The notes beneath the pieces are model-generated. The model worked only from the letters and a program-made list of their open reading frames with translations, had not been told where the DNA came from and ran no database searches. Shown here one piece after another: positions 27,531 through 36,454 of a stretch of 64,000 nt of DNA. Both the position numbers and the translations under genes were made by a program. Location of the stretch: positions 1 through 64,000 of the forward strand of contig JAAYOB010000023.1 of assembly GCA_012520575.1 (NCBI GenBank). Direction: 5' to 3'. How positions within the stretch are numbered: position 1 is the first letter of the stretch; each line of letters opens with the position of its first letter. Origin of the DNA: Candidatus Stramentimicrobium fermentans. GTDB taxonomy: Bacteria > Atribacterota > Phoenicimicrobiia > Phoenicimicrobiales > Stramentimicrobiaceae.

Positions 27531-29615
27531 TCACTTTTCTGCTTCTAAATTTATTAACAAAGTTTTTGAGTATCCGGAAATTTTGCTTTCCGGTGAAATC
27601 TCAATAACTTTTTTTAAGGCCTCTATTGCCTTTTCTTTTTTATCCTGGTTTAGATATGCCCCTGCTAATCCATAATAAGCTTCAGCGCTATCAGAGTTAT
27701 TAAAAGTTACTCTTTCAAATTGGTGAACAGCTTTATTATATTCCCCAGCTGTCAGATAAAGATTACCTAGCTGCAATAGTAAGGGCTCCATATTTTTTTT
27801 GTTCTCCTGATATTCTATTCCTCGCTCTAAATAAGGAATCGCTTTATTAGTCTCTCCCACTTTAATAAATTGAACTGCTATATTCTGGGGTAGGCGATGA
27901 TGATCAACATATTTTTCAGCTTTAAGAAGATATTCCAACGCAAGCTGATTTATGTCTTTGCTGGCTAAAATATTTCCTATATCAAAATACATTTCACCCT
28001 GCCAGGGATTCCATTTTAATCCCTTTTCGTATAGTTTTATCCCTTTGTTGTAATTTCCAAGAGCAATTTGCTCATTACCATAATACCAGTAAACTCTGGA
28101 CATGAATGGTTTTATTAGCAAAAAACTGGTAAAGACTGCAAGTACAATAATGAAAAATGACCATATAGTCTTTTTAATTACTGGACCATAATTATTAATA
28201 AACTTTTTCTCTATTGATTTGTTGACTTTACCAGTGATAAAAGCAGACTCATTACCATGTTTATCATTTAATTCTTGAGAGACAATAATCTGGGCATTGG
28301 TAAGACCTATAAACATCCAGAATAAAGATGATGAGGCGGCTAACTGCAAAGGAAATCCAAAAATAGCATCCAGCAATACTGCCATTATCCCACCCATTAA
28401 TGAAATAACAATACTTTTACCACTCTCACTTATACTGGGAAGATTTATTAAAATATTTCGGCAATAAATGAATAAGATACTTAAAAAGAGCAATAACCCA
28501 ATAATTCCTATTTCCGACCACATTTGCAAATACTCATTGTGGGCTTGCACTGCATAACCATGCGGATAAATTTCTCTATTATCTCTTTGTGCGAAAAATT
28601 GGGCTTGATATTTCAGAGTGTTATATCCGTATGTGCCCAACCCTGAACCAAATAAAGGGTAATCCTTAATCATCATCCAGGTGGATTTCCATATTGCGAC
28701 TCTTCTTAGGATAGAACTGCCAGAAGACAAAGATTCAATAGTAATTCTTTGTTTCAATTTTCCAATAGGGGTATTCTCTCTATTCAAAGGATGGGGAATA
28801 TAAATAATAGTTGTTGCTATTATAATGACTAAAATAAAACATAGCATCAGTTTTTTATAGATTTGTTTATCAAACAAATTTGCGGCACTTTTATAATAAC
28901 ACAAAATCACTATGGGAATAGCAATAAAAACACCCAGATAGGAGCCCCTGGTAAAAGTAAGAAAGAGGGTAACGCCCATTACCCCTGCAGCAAAAAATAA
29001 GAAAAAACGATTTATTATTTTTACTTTTGAAAAAATTAGACCTAAAGTTAAGGATAAAGGCAAAATAATGTATTCTGCAAAATAATTGACATTTCCAAAA
29101 AGACCAAAGACTTTGTTTCTTCCAATATTCTCTGTCCAAAATTCGAAATCAATTCCAAGGTACTGTAATATACCATATATTCCCAATCCTGTTCCCATAA
29201 TAACTATTACGAATAGAAGAATATGTATATCTTTTTGTCTATACATAGAATTGGTAACAAGAAAATAAACAATTGGGCCCGCCAAAAAAAAGGGCAAAGC
29301 CAGAATAGTTCTCTGAACATTGATGGTCCAAAATAATGACGATATCATATAAAGTATATAGATGAAAACAAATACGTCGAGACTTGATTTTTTCAGGTGG
29401 TATTCTTCAAAGAAAACAACTCTTAGCAAAATAAAAGCTAATCCTATTAAGGCAGTTAATTGAAAGATTAAGTTTTTTATGGGGTCAAATACCGGTATAC
29501 TATACGGATAAAATGCAATTGGCAATAGAATAACATTCAATAACAATATTAAGAAGACACACTTGTCCCACTTTAAGCAATGATTGTCTATAATTAAACT
29601 ATTTTTAACATTCAT
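27531..29615 (-). CDS. O-antigen ligase/polymerase family membrane protein with C-terminal TPRs
   Basis: 694 residues: about ten to twelve membrane segments up to ~residue 500, then four or so TPRs (NYNKGIKLYEKGLKWNPWQG onward) to the end. The large periplasmic loop region holds HNEYLQMWSEIGIIGLLLFL, the signature of the Wzy_C domain shared by WaaL ligases, Wzy polymerases and PglL-type O-oligosaccharyltransferases. The TPR tail is typical of a bacterial subgroup. It could polymerise the glycan, join it to lipid, or attach it to protein. With the other wzy-like gene reduced to remnants, this is the only such enzyme in the window. Confidence 0.83.
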   Translation of the reverse strand: MNVKNSLIIDNHCLKWDKCVFLILLLNVILLPIAFYPYSIPVFDPIKNLIFQLTALIGLAFILLRVVFFEEYHLKKSSLDVFVFIYILYMISSLFWTINVQRTILALPFFLAGPIVYFLVTNSMYRQKDIHILLFVIVIMGTGLGIYGILQYLGIDFEFWTENIGRNKVFGLFGNVNYFAEYIILPLSLTLGLIFSKVKIINRFFLFFAAGVMGVTLFLTFTRGSYLGVFIAIPIVILCYYKSAANLFDKQIYKKLMLCFILVIIIATTIIYIPHPLNRENTPIGKLKQRITIESLSSGSSILRRVAIWKSTWMMIKDYPLFGSGLGTYGYNTLKYQAQFFAQRDNREIYPHGYAVQAHNEYLQMWSEIGIIGLLLFLSILFIYCRNILINLPSISESGKSIVISLMGGIMAVLLDAIFGFPLQLAASSSLFWMFIGLTNAQIIVSQELNDKHGNESAFITGKVNKSIEKKFINNYGPVIKKTIWSFFIIVLAVFTSFLLIKPFMSRVYWYYGNEQIALGNYNKGIKLYEKGLKWNPWQGEMYFDIGNILASKDINQLALEYLLKAEKYVDHHRLPQNIAVQFIKVGETNKAIPYLERGIEYQENKKNMEPLLLQLGNLYLTAGEYNKAVHQFERVTFNNSDSAEAYYGLAGAYLNQDKKEKAIEALKKVIEISPESKISGYSKTLLINLEAEK

Positions 29616-29727
29616 TTGGTATTGCCGTTAATATAAAAGATAGATTTTTACCTTTTTCCTGTTAGTAATGCTGTAAATAATGAAATAAGATATCGTACCC
29701 TATCTTTATTTTCATCTTAGTGTAAAG

Positions 29728-30153
29728 CTATTTAACATTGACTATTGCTTGTGCCCACTGACCGGCAGTGCCGCCATAATTAACCCATACTTCATATCTA
29801 CCTATTTTGTTATAGTCCTTAATGTTAAAAGTTGCGGTACGTGAATTTGTCCGCGGAGATATATTACATGCGGCACCGCAAGCAATGCATTGATACACAC
29901 AGGTCCATTTTATTTGCGATACATCAATATTGATTATTTTATTATCAGAATTATAGGCTTTTACTTCAAATCTTTGGGTCTGATTGGCTTTCATCTCTGC
30001 TTGGGATGGAAGCACTTTCAGATATTTTATCTCAGTGTTGCTTTCATCGTATTCATCCTCAGATATAGGAGGAGTTGGTCTAGTGCATCCTGCTACTAAA
30101 AAAAACATTAAAGCTATTAACACTATAATAGTTAAATTAAGCATTTTTCTCAC
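29728..30153 (-). CDS. Small lipoprotein with an Ig-like domain and cysteine cluster
   Basis: 141 residues. A lipobox (LVAGC) predicts lipid attachment after a 20-residue signal. The body reads like a bacterial Ig-like fold: LKVLPSQAEMKANQTQRFEV and a final GRYEVWVNYGG strand. Between them is WTCVYQCIACGAACN with four cysteines. The protein family is not recognised. It is adjacent to other cysteine-bearing exported proteins (26621, 30471, 32346), which suggests a shared envelope role. Confidence 0.7.
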   Translation of the reverse strand: MRKMLNLTIIVLIALMFFLVAGCTRPTPPISEDEYDESNTEIKYLKVLPSQAEMKANQTQRFEVKAYNSDNKIINIDVSQIKWTCVYQCIACGAACNISPRTNSRTATFNIKDYNKIGRYEVWVNYGGTAGQWAQAIVNVK

Positions 30154-30470
30154 AAAAGGATTCCTCCTTACCTTTTTTTAGTTTTTTAAAGGTTTCCCCT
30201 GCTGACGCTCGCGCAAAGGGCTGAAGATATGTTCATTTAAAATTTTAATTGATTTGGATTATGCTATATATTGTCAGCAAATCCTTTCAATCAAACAATG
30301 AATATGGCAATTACTACAATACTTCCCTTTATCCTATTGTAAATGAGAATCAGGAATTGTGTCTGGATTTTAACTCAGCCACAATTCCATACCATACATA
30401 GAACTATACTTATTCTCTTATTTAATTCTTTAACCAATCCATCCATTATTAATTTGAAATGGAGGTTATG
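30154..30470. other. Intergenic stretch, no gene seen
   Basis: About 317 bases between two lipoprotein genes transcribed on the minus strand. It is AT-rich apart from a short GC-rich patch at 30195-30220 (CCCCTGCTGACGCTCGCG). No convincing ORF, hairpin terminator or promoter was found. Confidence 0.5.
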
Positions 30471-31211
30471 TCAGTTTATAAAAAGAGATTGATGCACTCT
30501 TTTTTTACCTGTTGTTTCCTGTACAAAGATAACCCCGTCAAAGCCCTTCCCATCCCAATTAATATCTGTTAAAGTTATGCTAAAATTTTTTGTTTCTCCA
30601 ACTGCCAAGGCAGGCACAGGTACCTTCTCTTTTTCAAAAATATAAGTCGCCGCATAGGCAAGGTTGCCGCTTCTTTTAAAAGTCATTCCATTTATAACCA
30701 TATTGGAAAGCGTGGTAGTGCCTATATTTTTTATAGTTCCGCTTATCACAGAATTTTGTCCATTTTGAATTCTATTAGCTTGAATAGAAACCTTGGGAGG
30801 AATATTTAATTGAGCATCAATTCTATTCTTTAAAGTAGAGTAATCATGGGAGCCTGCAAGATAACTAGCAAGGCCATTAAATATAGTATGTGGAACTGTC
30901 GAAGCAAGATTGTACCAGTCATAATGTCTTGTTTTAGATTCAGGTATGGAGTAGATACCCCAGGGGATTATCTCTACCAGAATCATTTCGTCTCGACTGT
31001 ATTCTGATGCTAATTTCTCTAAATGTGGTTTTAGTTTAGCACAAACAGGGCAATTATTGGTTACAAAGGTCTCCACTAACACTACCTGTTTTACTGCTTC
31101 TTCGCCTTCGCCTTCGCCTTCTGTTCCGTTAGGGGGAGTTACGCCGTCACATCCTGTAATAGCAAAAATTGTGAAAAATATTATAAGCAAAAATACTAAT
31201 GTTTTTTTCAT
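30471..31211 (-). CDS. Thioredoxin-fold lipoprotein (Omp28-like)
   Basis: About 246 residues from ATG 31211, which has AAGGAGAT at good spacing. The lipobox is ITGC. A low-complexity acidic linker (TEGEGEGEE) follows. The folded part begins VVLVETFVTNNCPVCAKLKP, a thioredoxin-like strand and CPVC active site, then HYDWYNLASTVPHTIFNG with the cis-proline loop, and a C-terminal beta domain (ISGTIKNIGTTTLSNMVI). It matches the exported protein at 26621-27430 in order of motifs. Likely anchored to a membrane facing the periplasm or outside. Redox activity is inferred from CxxC only. Confidence 0.75.
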   Translation of the reverse strand: MKKTLVFLLIIFFTIFAITGCDGVTPPNGTEGEGEGEEAVKQVVLVETFVTNNCPVCAKLKPHLEKLASEYSRDEMILVEIIPWGIYSIPESKTRHYDWYNLASTVPHTIFNGLASYLAGSHDYSTLKNRIDAQLNIPPKVSIQANRIQNGQNSVISGTIKNIGTTTLSNMVINGMTFKRSGNLAYAATYIFEKEKVPVPALAVGETKNFSITLTDINWDGKGFDGVIFVQETTGKKRVHQSLFIN

Positions 31212-31294
31212 TCGATTCATCTCCTTAAATATTTAATGCTATCTTAAAATACTTTCCTATTCTTTTCTATTTTAGAAAAACAATATTCAATCAG

Positions 31295-32029
31295 TTACCT
31301 AATCACATTAATCCGGGCTCCCGCAGTCAGAGAATTGTATTGTACTCTAATATTTCTTAAACCCGGCGACTCTGGAGCTGTATAGATAGTCTCCAATCCA
31401 ACCTCTGGTACCAATTCACCAACCATGCACGGTTTACTCCATACTGTTAATTTTTCATCTAAAGGTACTTCATTAACTGAAAATAAATCATATCCTTTTA
31501 CTATAAAAGATAATTTTTCCCCTACCCTTAAGGTGGCTTCTATCGGCACAACAGCAATAGAAAAAAGCTCCTGCATCTCATAGTTTACAGTACAATAGAA
31601 GGGATTTTGACCTTCAGCAGGTAAAATGTTTCCTGCTTCATCTTTAAAGCGAACAAATATATTTTTTATACCGGAAGTTCTTACTGTACCAAAATATCCA
31701 TTGGCAATGTTAAATTGGTCATATTTTTTAGAAAATCTAATCCATTCAGACCAATCTTCACCATTACCGCTAAAGGACATGTATTCAATATCGTCTTCCT
31801 CGACCAATATTTCCATCTCAGGTGTGCAGTCTTTTATAATATCAGGGCTACCCTTAATAGATAAAAAATTTTTGGTACCACTATCACCCTCAACAGCACT
31901 ATTGCTGTGATCATCTGCATTATGGTAGGAAATAAAAGGATATTGCTGACAGGTACAGATAAAAAAGGGCGTTGAAAAGCATATAAAAATGACAATCAAT
32001 TTTTTAAAAACGAATGGATATTTCTTCAT
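31295..32029 (-). CDS. Hypothetical lipoprotein
   Basis: About 244 residues. I start at ATG 32029 (MKKYPF), since that gives a standard basic N terminus followed by a hydrophobic core and FICTC as a lipobox; the longer frame to 32065 adds a second hydrophobic stretch that looks non-natural. No domain was recognised. The middle contains FSGNGEDWSEWIRFSKKYDQ, an all-beta-like stretch seen in bacterial Ig-like or fibronectin-like repeats, and the end (SPGLRNIRVQYNSLTAGA) resembles an Ig-like last strand, as in the lipoprotein at 29728. Confidence 0.6.
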   Translation of the reverse strand: MKKYPFVFKKLIVIFICFSTPFFICTCQQYPFISYHNADDHSNSAVEGDSGTKNFLSIKGSPDIIKDCTPEMEILVEEDDIEYMSFSGNGEDWSEWIRFSKKYDQFNIANGYFGTVRTSGIKNIFVRFKDEAGNILPAEGQNPFYCTVNYEMQELFSIAVVPIEATLRVGEKLSFIVKGYDLFSVNEVPLDEKLTVWSKPCMVGELVPEVGLETIYTAPESPGLRNIRVQYNSLTAGARINVIR

Positions 32030-32207
32030 GCAACTTATTATATAAGACCAAAGTATTATTAGCAAGTATTCGTTATAAGTATTCCATACCTGATTGGTTA
32101 TAGTTACAGGGTGCCATTTTAAGCAAAGCAGCTTTCAATCCCATGAATATGACACGGATAATGTTTAACAAAATTGATTAAACAGATTTTTGTATTTTGC
32201 ATTCTCC

Positions 32208-32256
32208 ACAATAAGGAAAGAGAAAGATTTTAAAAATCTTTCTCTTTCCTTATTGT
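32208..32256. terminator. 23-bp perfect inverted repeat downstream of the Cys-rich lipoprotein gene
   Basis: Bases 32208-32230 and 32234-32256 are perfect reverse complements (23 bp) with a three-base loop. The stem is purine on one side (AAGGAAAGAGAAAGATTT) and pyrimidine on the other. It lies ~90 bases after the stop of the lipoprotein gene on the minus strand. There is no T-run after it on that strand, so an ordinary intrinsic terminator is doubtful; mRNA 3'-end protection is an alternative. Confidence 0.6.
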
Positions 32257-32345
32257 TATTTCTAATTCAATACTATATTGTTTAGTTTCTAATTTAATGT
32301 TTTTGTAATAATATATAGTATTACCGCTTAATTGATTAATCTACT

Positions 32346-33347
32346 CTAATCGCAACAATTCCCTGCAGGAAGACAAGTACCAATGACTCCATCTGCTGTT
32401 GCACCGACAACACAGGAGGTATCAGTTGATTCTGTTTCCCAAGTGGTACATGCACAATTCAGTTTATCCGCACAGTATCTTGTTACTGTAACCGCACATC
32501 CTGTTTCCCCTGTTTGTGTCATGGTAGCATAATATTCTACTTCATTTCCTACATTATCAACTAAAGTAGCAATAACGTAATAGAGTATTTTATTATTTGT
32601 AACGTTTCTAAGAGGTAAGCAGCTTGTTTTTGTATCTATCGGACAATCAGTTCCGCTGTCAGACCAGATGGGGTCATAACAAGTTGTGGCACAGCATTTG
32701 TCAAAGGGATTTTTATTATAAATAGCAATTGACCAGCCAGCCAATCCGGAACAATCATCACCGCAGCATTCTGCATCTGCTTTACAATCTTGTGAAGTTA
32801 CCTGGCTCTTAAAGGTGAATTCACAATCTTCACATTCACAATCAGCTCCCTTTACTTCAATACAGGCAAATGGTGGCAAGCAATCTACGATAACCGGTAC
32901 CTGGATGCAGGTATCTTCATCACATTCCCCGGCTACTACAGTAACATAGGATGCACAGCATTCACTTGTAAGATTGCAGCTATCTGGGTCGCCGCAAGGA
33001 GTACAAGCAAATTTGTATTTACCGGACCAGACGGTATTATCCTCATTGGGCCATAGGACTATCTGAGTGCCAGAGGTTGGTTGTTTGCTATAATCACCAA
33101 GACAATCACTGACAAAAACACGGGCGTTAACTACCGGTTTCGGGAAGGTAACTGTAATATCATGGTTACCACCGGAAACATAATTTTTTCCACCAATTTC
33201 AACGGCACCGTCTATTTCGACCACAACTCCGTCAACTGGATCATCGGGATCATCGGGATCTGGTCCCGGTCCCGGGGGTAAACAGCCGACAAAGAGAAAT
33301 GCGGTCAAGGCTGCGATTAAAAGTAGTACTAAAAATTTCTTATTCAT
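32346..33347 (-). CDS. Cysteine-rich lipoprotein
   Basis: 333 residues from ATG 33347, which has AAGGAGA eight bases upstream. The signal ends in the lipobox FVGC, followed by a Pro/Asp/Gly linker (GPGPDPDDPDD). Thirty-one cysteines, including the lipid-bearing one, are spread over the chain, with CC pairs in SECC, AECC, DKCC and NCC, and CxC in DCEC and NCAC. No known fold was recognised; the spacing is not that of multihaem cytochromes (no CxxCH). Many disulfides, or metal binding, are possible. Two thioredoxin-fold proteins are encoded 1-6 kb downstream. A promoter with TTGACA lies ~200 bases upstream. Confidence 0.72.
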   Translation of the reverse strand: MNKKFLVLLLIAALTAFLFVGCLPPGPGPDPDDPDDPVDGVVVEIDGAVEIGGKNYVSGGNHDITVTFPKPVVNARVFVSDCLGDYSKQPTSGTQIVLWPNEDNTVWSGKYKFACTPCGDPDSCNLTSECCASYVTVVAGECDEDTCIQVPVIVDCLPPFACIEVKGADCECEDCEFTFKSQVTSQDCKADAECCGDDCSGLAGWSIAIYNKNPFDKCCATTCYDPIWSDSGTDCPIDTKTSCLPLRNVTNNKILYYVIATLVDNVGNEVEYYATMTQTGETGCAVTVTRYCADKLNCACTTWETESTDTSCVVGATADGVIGTCLPAGNCCD

Positions 33348-33374
33348 TAAGAATTCTCCTTCCATTTTTTTCAA

Positions 33375-33751
33375 TGAATTATGTTTTTTATTTTTCCATG
33401 GATTTTCCTGAGAAATTAATTAATTCCTCTTTTTCCGGCTTCTCTGCTCTTCAGCTGTAATTTAAAAGTATTTTACAGATAAATGCCGTATGTCGACCTC
33501 ATACAGGCTAAGATGCCAGCTTTTATATACATTTTTGTATTTTATATTACCTTCCCTTTAAATGTCAAGTATTACAATCAAAATCCAAGCGAAAGTAATT
33601 TTCAGTTATCGGTTAGGGACCACAGGTTTTCAGGTAAAGAGTGCAGGTTAACAACCATTTGTCACCTGTGAACATTTTTCTTTATCTACGCTCAACTTAA
33701 AAAACTATTTAGATAGCTGATTAATCTATTTTCAAGGTACGGATACTAATA
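33375..33751. other. Long leader region of the Cys-rich lipoprotein gene
   Basis: Apart from the promoter at 33541-33568, this holds a ~190-base untranslated leader on the minus strand. The leader has a partly palindromic part around 33420-33510 (GCTGAAGAGCAG, GCCGGAAAAAGAGG). It does not match any riboswitch class I know. No gene was found. Confidence 0.5.
33541..33568 (-). promoter_or_regulatory. Sigma-A-type promoter for the Cys-rich lipoprotein gene
   Basis: On the minus strand TTGACA (33568-33563) is followed after 16 bases by TATAAA (33546-33541), or after 17 by ATAAAA. This is a near-consensus housekeeping promoter and would give an mRNA leader of about 190 bases. Confidence 0.65.
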
Positions 33752-34756
33752 CTATTTAAAGGGCGATGAGCCGCTTTCATTATCAGCAGATGTATCTCCA
33801 CTGCCGGAAGAAAAGGGCGATGAGCCGCTTTCTCCCGCGGGAGCGGCAGGACCGGAGCCGGAAATAATGCTGCCGTAAGAGGCCGGAATATCCGGACTTG
33901 CCGTGATATTTCCGGTACCGTCTGCGTAAGTATCATGGGAAGATGTACCGGATGAAACTTGAACAGCGATTTGTGCCGTGATAAGGTCCTGTATATTCAT
34001 ACAGATATTTTCCATACTATTCCCGTTATCCAGCGCTTGATGAAATATGGTTTCCAATTTATCGCTACCGATGCCTAACTCTGTGGCTCTCAGGCTAAGG
34101 CCGGCCAGCTCTTTGGTAACTTCTTCCACTTCTTTCCAGCTTTTGCCCTGTTCGCTGCTTATTTCCAGGACCCGTTCCAGTGCATTTGAAGACACACCGT
34201 TAGCCAGAGAATCGGCTAAAACATCGATTATCTCTTCCCGTTTTTCATCCGAGAGCTGCTTTCCGGCTAAAAGGATTTGGGCGGTCTCCATATTTTCCAA
34301 TTTCCGGTTCAGTACCTCTATGATGGCTTTTGCCTCTACGTTTTTGACTAAACCTTCTTTAACCTTATTGATAAGGGGCTTTTCCGAGATACCGATGTCT
34401 TTGGCTGAAATGGCGGTATCTAAAAATTTCTTTACATTGTAGGGATCCACCTTATTATCGATACTCGCCTTTATGATGGATAAGGTGTCTTCTTCCGAGA
34501 TACCTTTTTCTATTGCCTCCCGGGTACTGTTTGCCACCATTCTCTTTTGGAAGTCGCTATAAGAAGACTTTTCCAAATATTGCTCCAATTGTTCCAAATC
34601 AATGTCATCTGCCGGGGCAGAAAAGGCCGGGAAAATTAGAAACAAAAAAAGAAATAGAGAGATTAACAGTTGAACGTTCAGCTTAGATAATATTCCGTAA
34701 CCCTTATTCTGTTTTCCTTTTATTTCTTTTTTCATAGTGTCTTTAATGTCTTTCAT
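33752..34756 (-). CDS. Exported protein of unknown function
   Basis: 334 residues. A signal peptide follows a long basic N terminus (hydrophobic ~29-45, cleavage near FSAPA). The mature part is helical and built of loose repeats resembling EAIEKGISEEDTLSIIKASI and EVLNRKLENMETAQILLAGK. The tail is Gly/Ser/Pro-rich and holds ESGSSPF twice, 18 residues apart, encoded by a DNA direct repeat. No family recognised. It follows the anti-sigma gene on the same strand (137 bases), so it may belong to the sigma-factor regulon. Confidence 0.65.
   Translation of the reverse strand: MKDIKDTMKKEIKGKQNKGYGILSKLNVQLLISLFLFLFLIFPAFSAPADDIDLEQLEQYLEKSSYSDFQKRMVANSTREAIEKGISEEDTLSIIKASIDNKVDPYNVKKFLDTAISAKDIGISEKPLINKVKEGLVKNVEAKAIIEVLNRKLENMETAQILLAGKQLSDEKREEIIDVLADSLANGVSSNALERVLEISSEQGKSWKEVEEVTKELAGLSLRATELGIGSDKLETIFHQALDNGNSMENICMNIQDLITAQIAVQVSSGTSSHDTYADGTGNITASPDIPASYGSIISGSGPAAPAGESGSSPFSSGSGDTSADNESGSSPFK
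33758..33832. repeat. 21-base direct repeat in the 3' end of the exported-protein gene
   Basis: The same 21 bases (beginning AAAGGGCGATGAGC) occur at 33758-33778 and 33812-33832, a 54-base spacing that keeps the reading frame. They encode the doubled ESGSSPF near the C terminus. Confidence 0.8.
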
Positions 34757-34893
34757 CTTACATTCCGTTTTATTTCACTCTGTTTTTGGTTTTTCTAGGT
34801 TTTCGGTCTTCGGTTGTCAATGTCGGTTTTCGCACTCTCGTATATTTTTACACTCTTAAACTAACTGATTAATGGATTAGCGATACCGATTAA

Positions 34894-35574
34894 TCAATTG
34901 CAAACACATTTGCTGATTTCCAGAACCGCATTCTTATTACCGAATCCGTCATTAACATATTGGTATGCCGACGGATCGGGCACCCATTTCTGCCCGTCAA
35001 TAATAAACATATACTCATAGCGCCCCGGCTCTAACTTCAGAGTAGTAGTCCAGAGGCCGTCGTGGTTAACATCGGTGAGCGGATTTCGATTGGGATCCCA
35101 GTCATTGAAGTCGCCAACTACGGCAATACTCTGTACTTGAGTGGCGTCCGCTCTCATGGAAAAGGTAATATCGGTTAGGCCATCGGGGCAATACTGTTCT
35201 ACCGGGTGGAAAAATGCATTATAGCTGAATAGAACCGCCACCAGCACCATAGTAACGGCGGCTCCCCATTTTAAGGAGACCCGGGGTAGAGCCAGGAGGT
35301 TGCTTATTCTCTCCAACCAGCCCGGAGCGGCTGTTTGCTCTTCCCGTTCAATTTTTTGCATAACTCTGCCCGTAAAGTCGGGAGACGGCTCCTCATCCAG
35401 CAAGGAGAAAGAAGCTAAACTATGGAAAAGCTCCTGCCAGCGGGCAAATTCTTTCTGACAGACAGGGCAAGAGACAAGATGTTCTTCTATCTCGATCTTC
35501 TCCTCTGCCGAAAGCCGGGCTTCCAGGTAATCCTCTATATAGTTTTGAATGTTTTGACATTCTTTTTCTTGCAT
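34894..35574 (-). CDS. Anti-sigma factor: zinc-finger (zf-HC2), membrane helix, glycogen-binding-like domain
   Basis: 226 residues. The N-terminal cytosolic part has the anti-sigma zinc motif His-x3-Cys-x2-Cys (EHLVSCPVC). A membrane helix lies near 100-120 (WGAAVTMVLVAVLFSYNAFF). Outside the membrane is a domain with VGDFNDWDPNRNPL and GRYEYMFIIDGQKWVPDPSA, the signature of AMPK/isoamylase-N carbohydrate-binding modules (CBM48). It starts 202 bases after the ECF sigma gene, the usual sigma/anti-sigma order. The outer domain could sense alpha-glucan-type sugars or simply be a beta-sandwich; binding residues cannot be verified here. Confidence 0.85.
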   Translation of the reverse strand: MQEKECQNIQNYIEDYLEARLSAEEKIEIEEHLVSCPVCQKEFARWQELFHSLASFSLLDEEPSPDFTGRVMQKIEREEQTAAPGWLERISNLLALPRVSLKWGAAVTMVLVAVLFSYNAFFHPVEQYCPDGLTDITFSMRADATQVQSIAVVGDFNDWDPNRNPLTDVNHDGLWTTTLKLEPGRYEYMFIIDGQKWVPDPSAYQYVNDGFGNKNAVLEISKCVCN

Positions 35575-35776
35575 TATCGAGTATACTTAAGGGCTTTCTC
35601 CCCTTAAAAACTCCTTTAATTAATATTTTCCAGATATTGTATCTGATTTAAAACTTTAGAAATATGAAGTTAAGAAACTACTTTTAAATTCTACCTTCTA
35701 CTTAATGATACGGAAGAATTGAGAGAATGTTACATGGATTGTTTAAATATTAAACAAATAAAATTTATCCCTCTAT

Positions 35777-36403
35777 TTATTCTTTATTTTCCTGTTCCTG
35801 TTCCTGTAACATATCTTTGAGCTCTACTCTGGCACGGTGCAAGCGCACCTTCACGGAATTCAGAGTGATATTAAGAATTTTAGAAATTTCGTAATAGGAA
35901 AGGTTTTGTATATGACGCAGAATAATAATCTCCCTATGGGAAAGCGACAAGGCGTTAATGGCTGACTGCATGGCAAATCTGTTCTGCTTGCGAATCTGCC
36001 GCTCTTCAGGGTCTTCAGCCAACTCGGCAGAGTTTGGGTATAGCGGACTCCCTGCCTCTTGATAGTTTTCGGGCTGAGCAGAAAAAGATGCGGTCAAATC
36101 CTGCTTTCTAATCCTATCGCGAATGGTATTAAGGGTAATCTGATAAAGCCAGCTGGAGAAGGAATAAGAAGGCTTATATTGGTGCAGTGAGCGGTAGGCC
36201 TTTAGAAAAGACTCCTGGGCGATGTCTTCACTGTCATGATAATTAGCGGTCATGCGCAGCGCCAGCTGATAGACCATATTCTTATATTTCTCCACTAAAT
36301 AGGCAAAGGCATCACTGTTTCCGGCCTGACATAATTCTATTATCTTAAGGTCATTATCATGAGTGTGAGCGGCATTAAAATCCAAGCGATTTTTTATATT
36401 CAT
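35777..36403 (-). CDS. ECF-type RNA polymerase sigma factor
   Basis: 208 residues. Region 2 reads AFAYLVEKYKNMVYQLALRM and DIAQESFLKAYRSLHQY, with the typical DxxQExFL; region 4 holds INALSLSHREIIILRHIQNL followed by the helix-turn-helix YYEISKILNITLNSVKVRLHRAR. It is an RpoE/SigW-like extracytoplasmic-function sigma. The gene precedes the membrane anti-sigma factor on the same strand. Its target promoters were not identified; no clear GGAAC-type -35 was found upstream. Confidence 0.92.
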   Translation of the reverse strand: MNIKNRLDFNAAHTHDNDLKIIELCQAGNSDAFAYLVEKYKNMVYQLALRMTANYHDSEDIAQESFLKAYRSLHQYKPSYSFSSWLYQITLNTIRDRIRKQDLTASFSAQPENYQEAGSPLYPNSAELAEDPEERQIRKQNRFAMQSAINALSLSHREIIILRHIQNLSYYEISKILNITLNSVKVRLHRARVELKDMLQEQEQENKE

Positions 36404-36454
36404 CTTATCGATTTTCGATTTCGGTTTTTCAAGTTATTCTTAAGGATTTTCTTC

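Noticed and set aside
32346-33347. Multihaem cytochrome
   Set aside because: The protein has many cysteines but no CxxCH haem-binding motif.
33347-33540. Cyclic-di-GMP (GEMM) riboswitch in the lipoprotein leader
   Set aside because: The conserved core sequence of that class is not present.
33721-33936. Frame overlapping the end of the exported-protein gene
   Set aside because: It is a shadow in another frame of a gene with a clear signal peptide.
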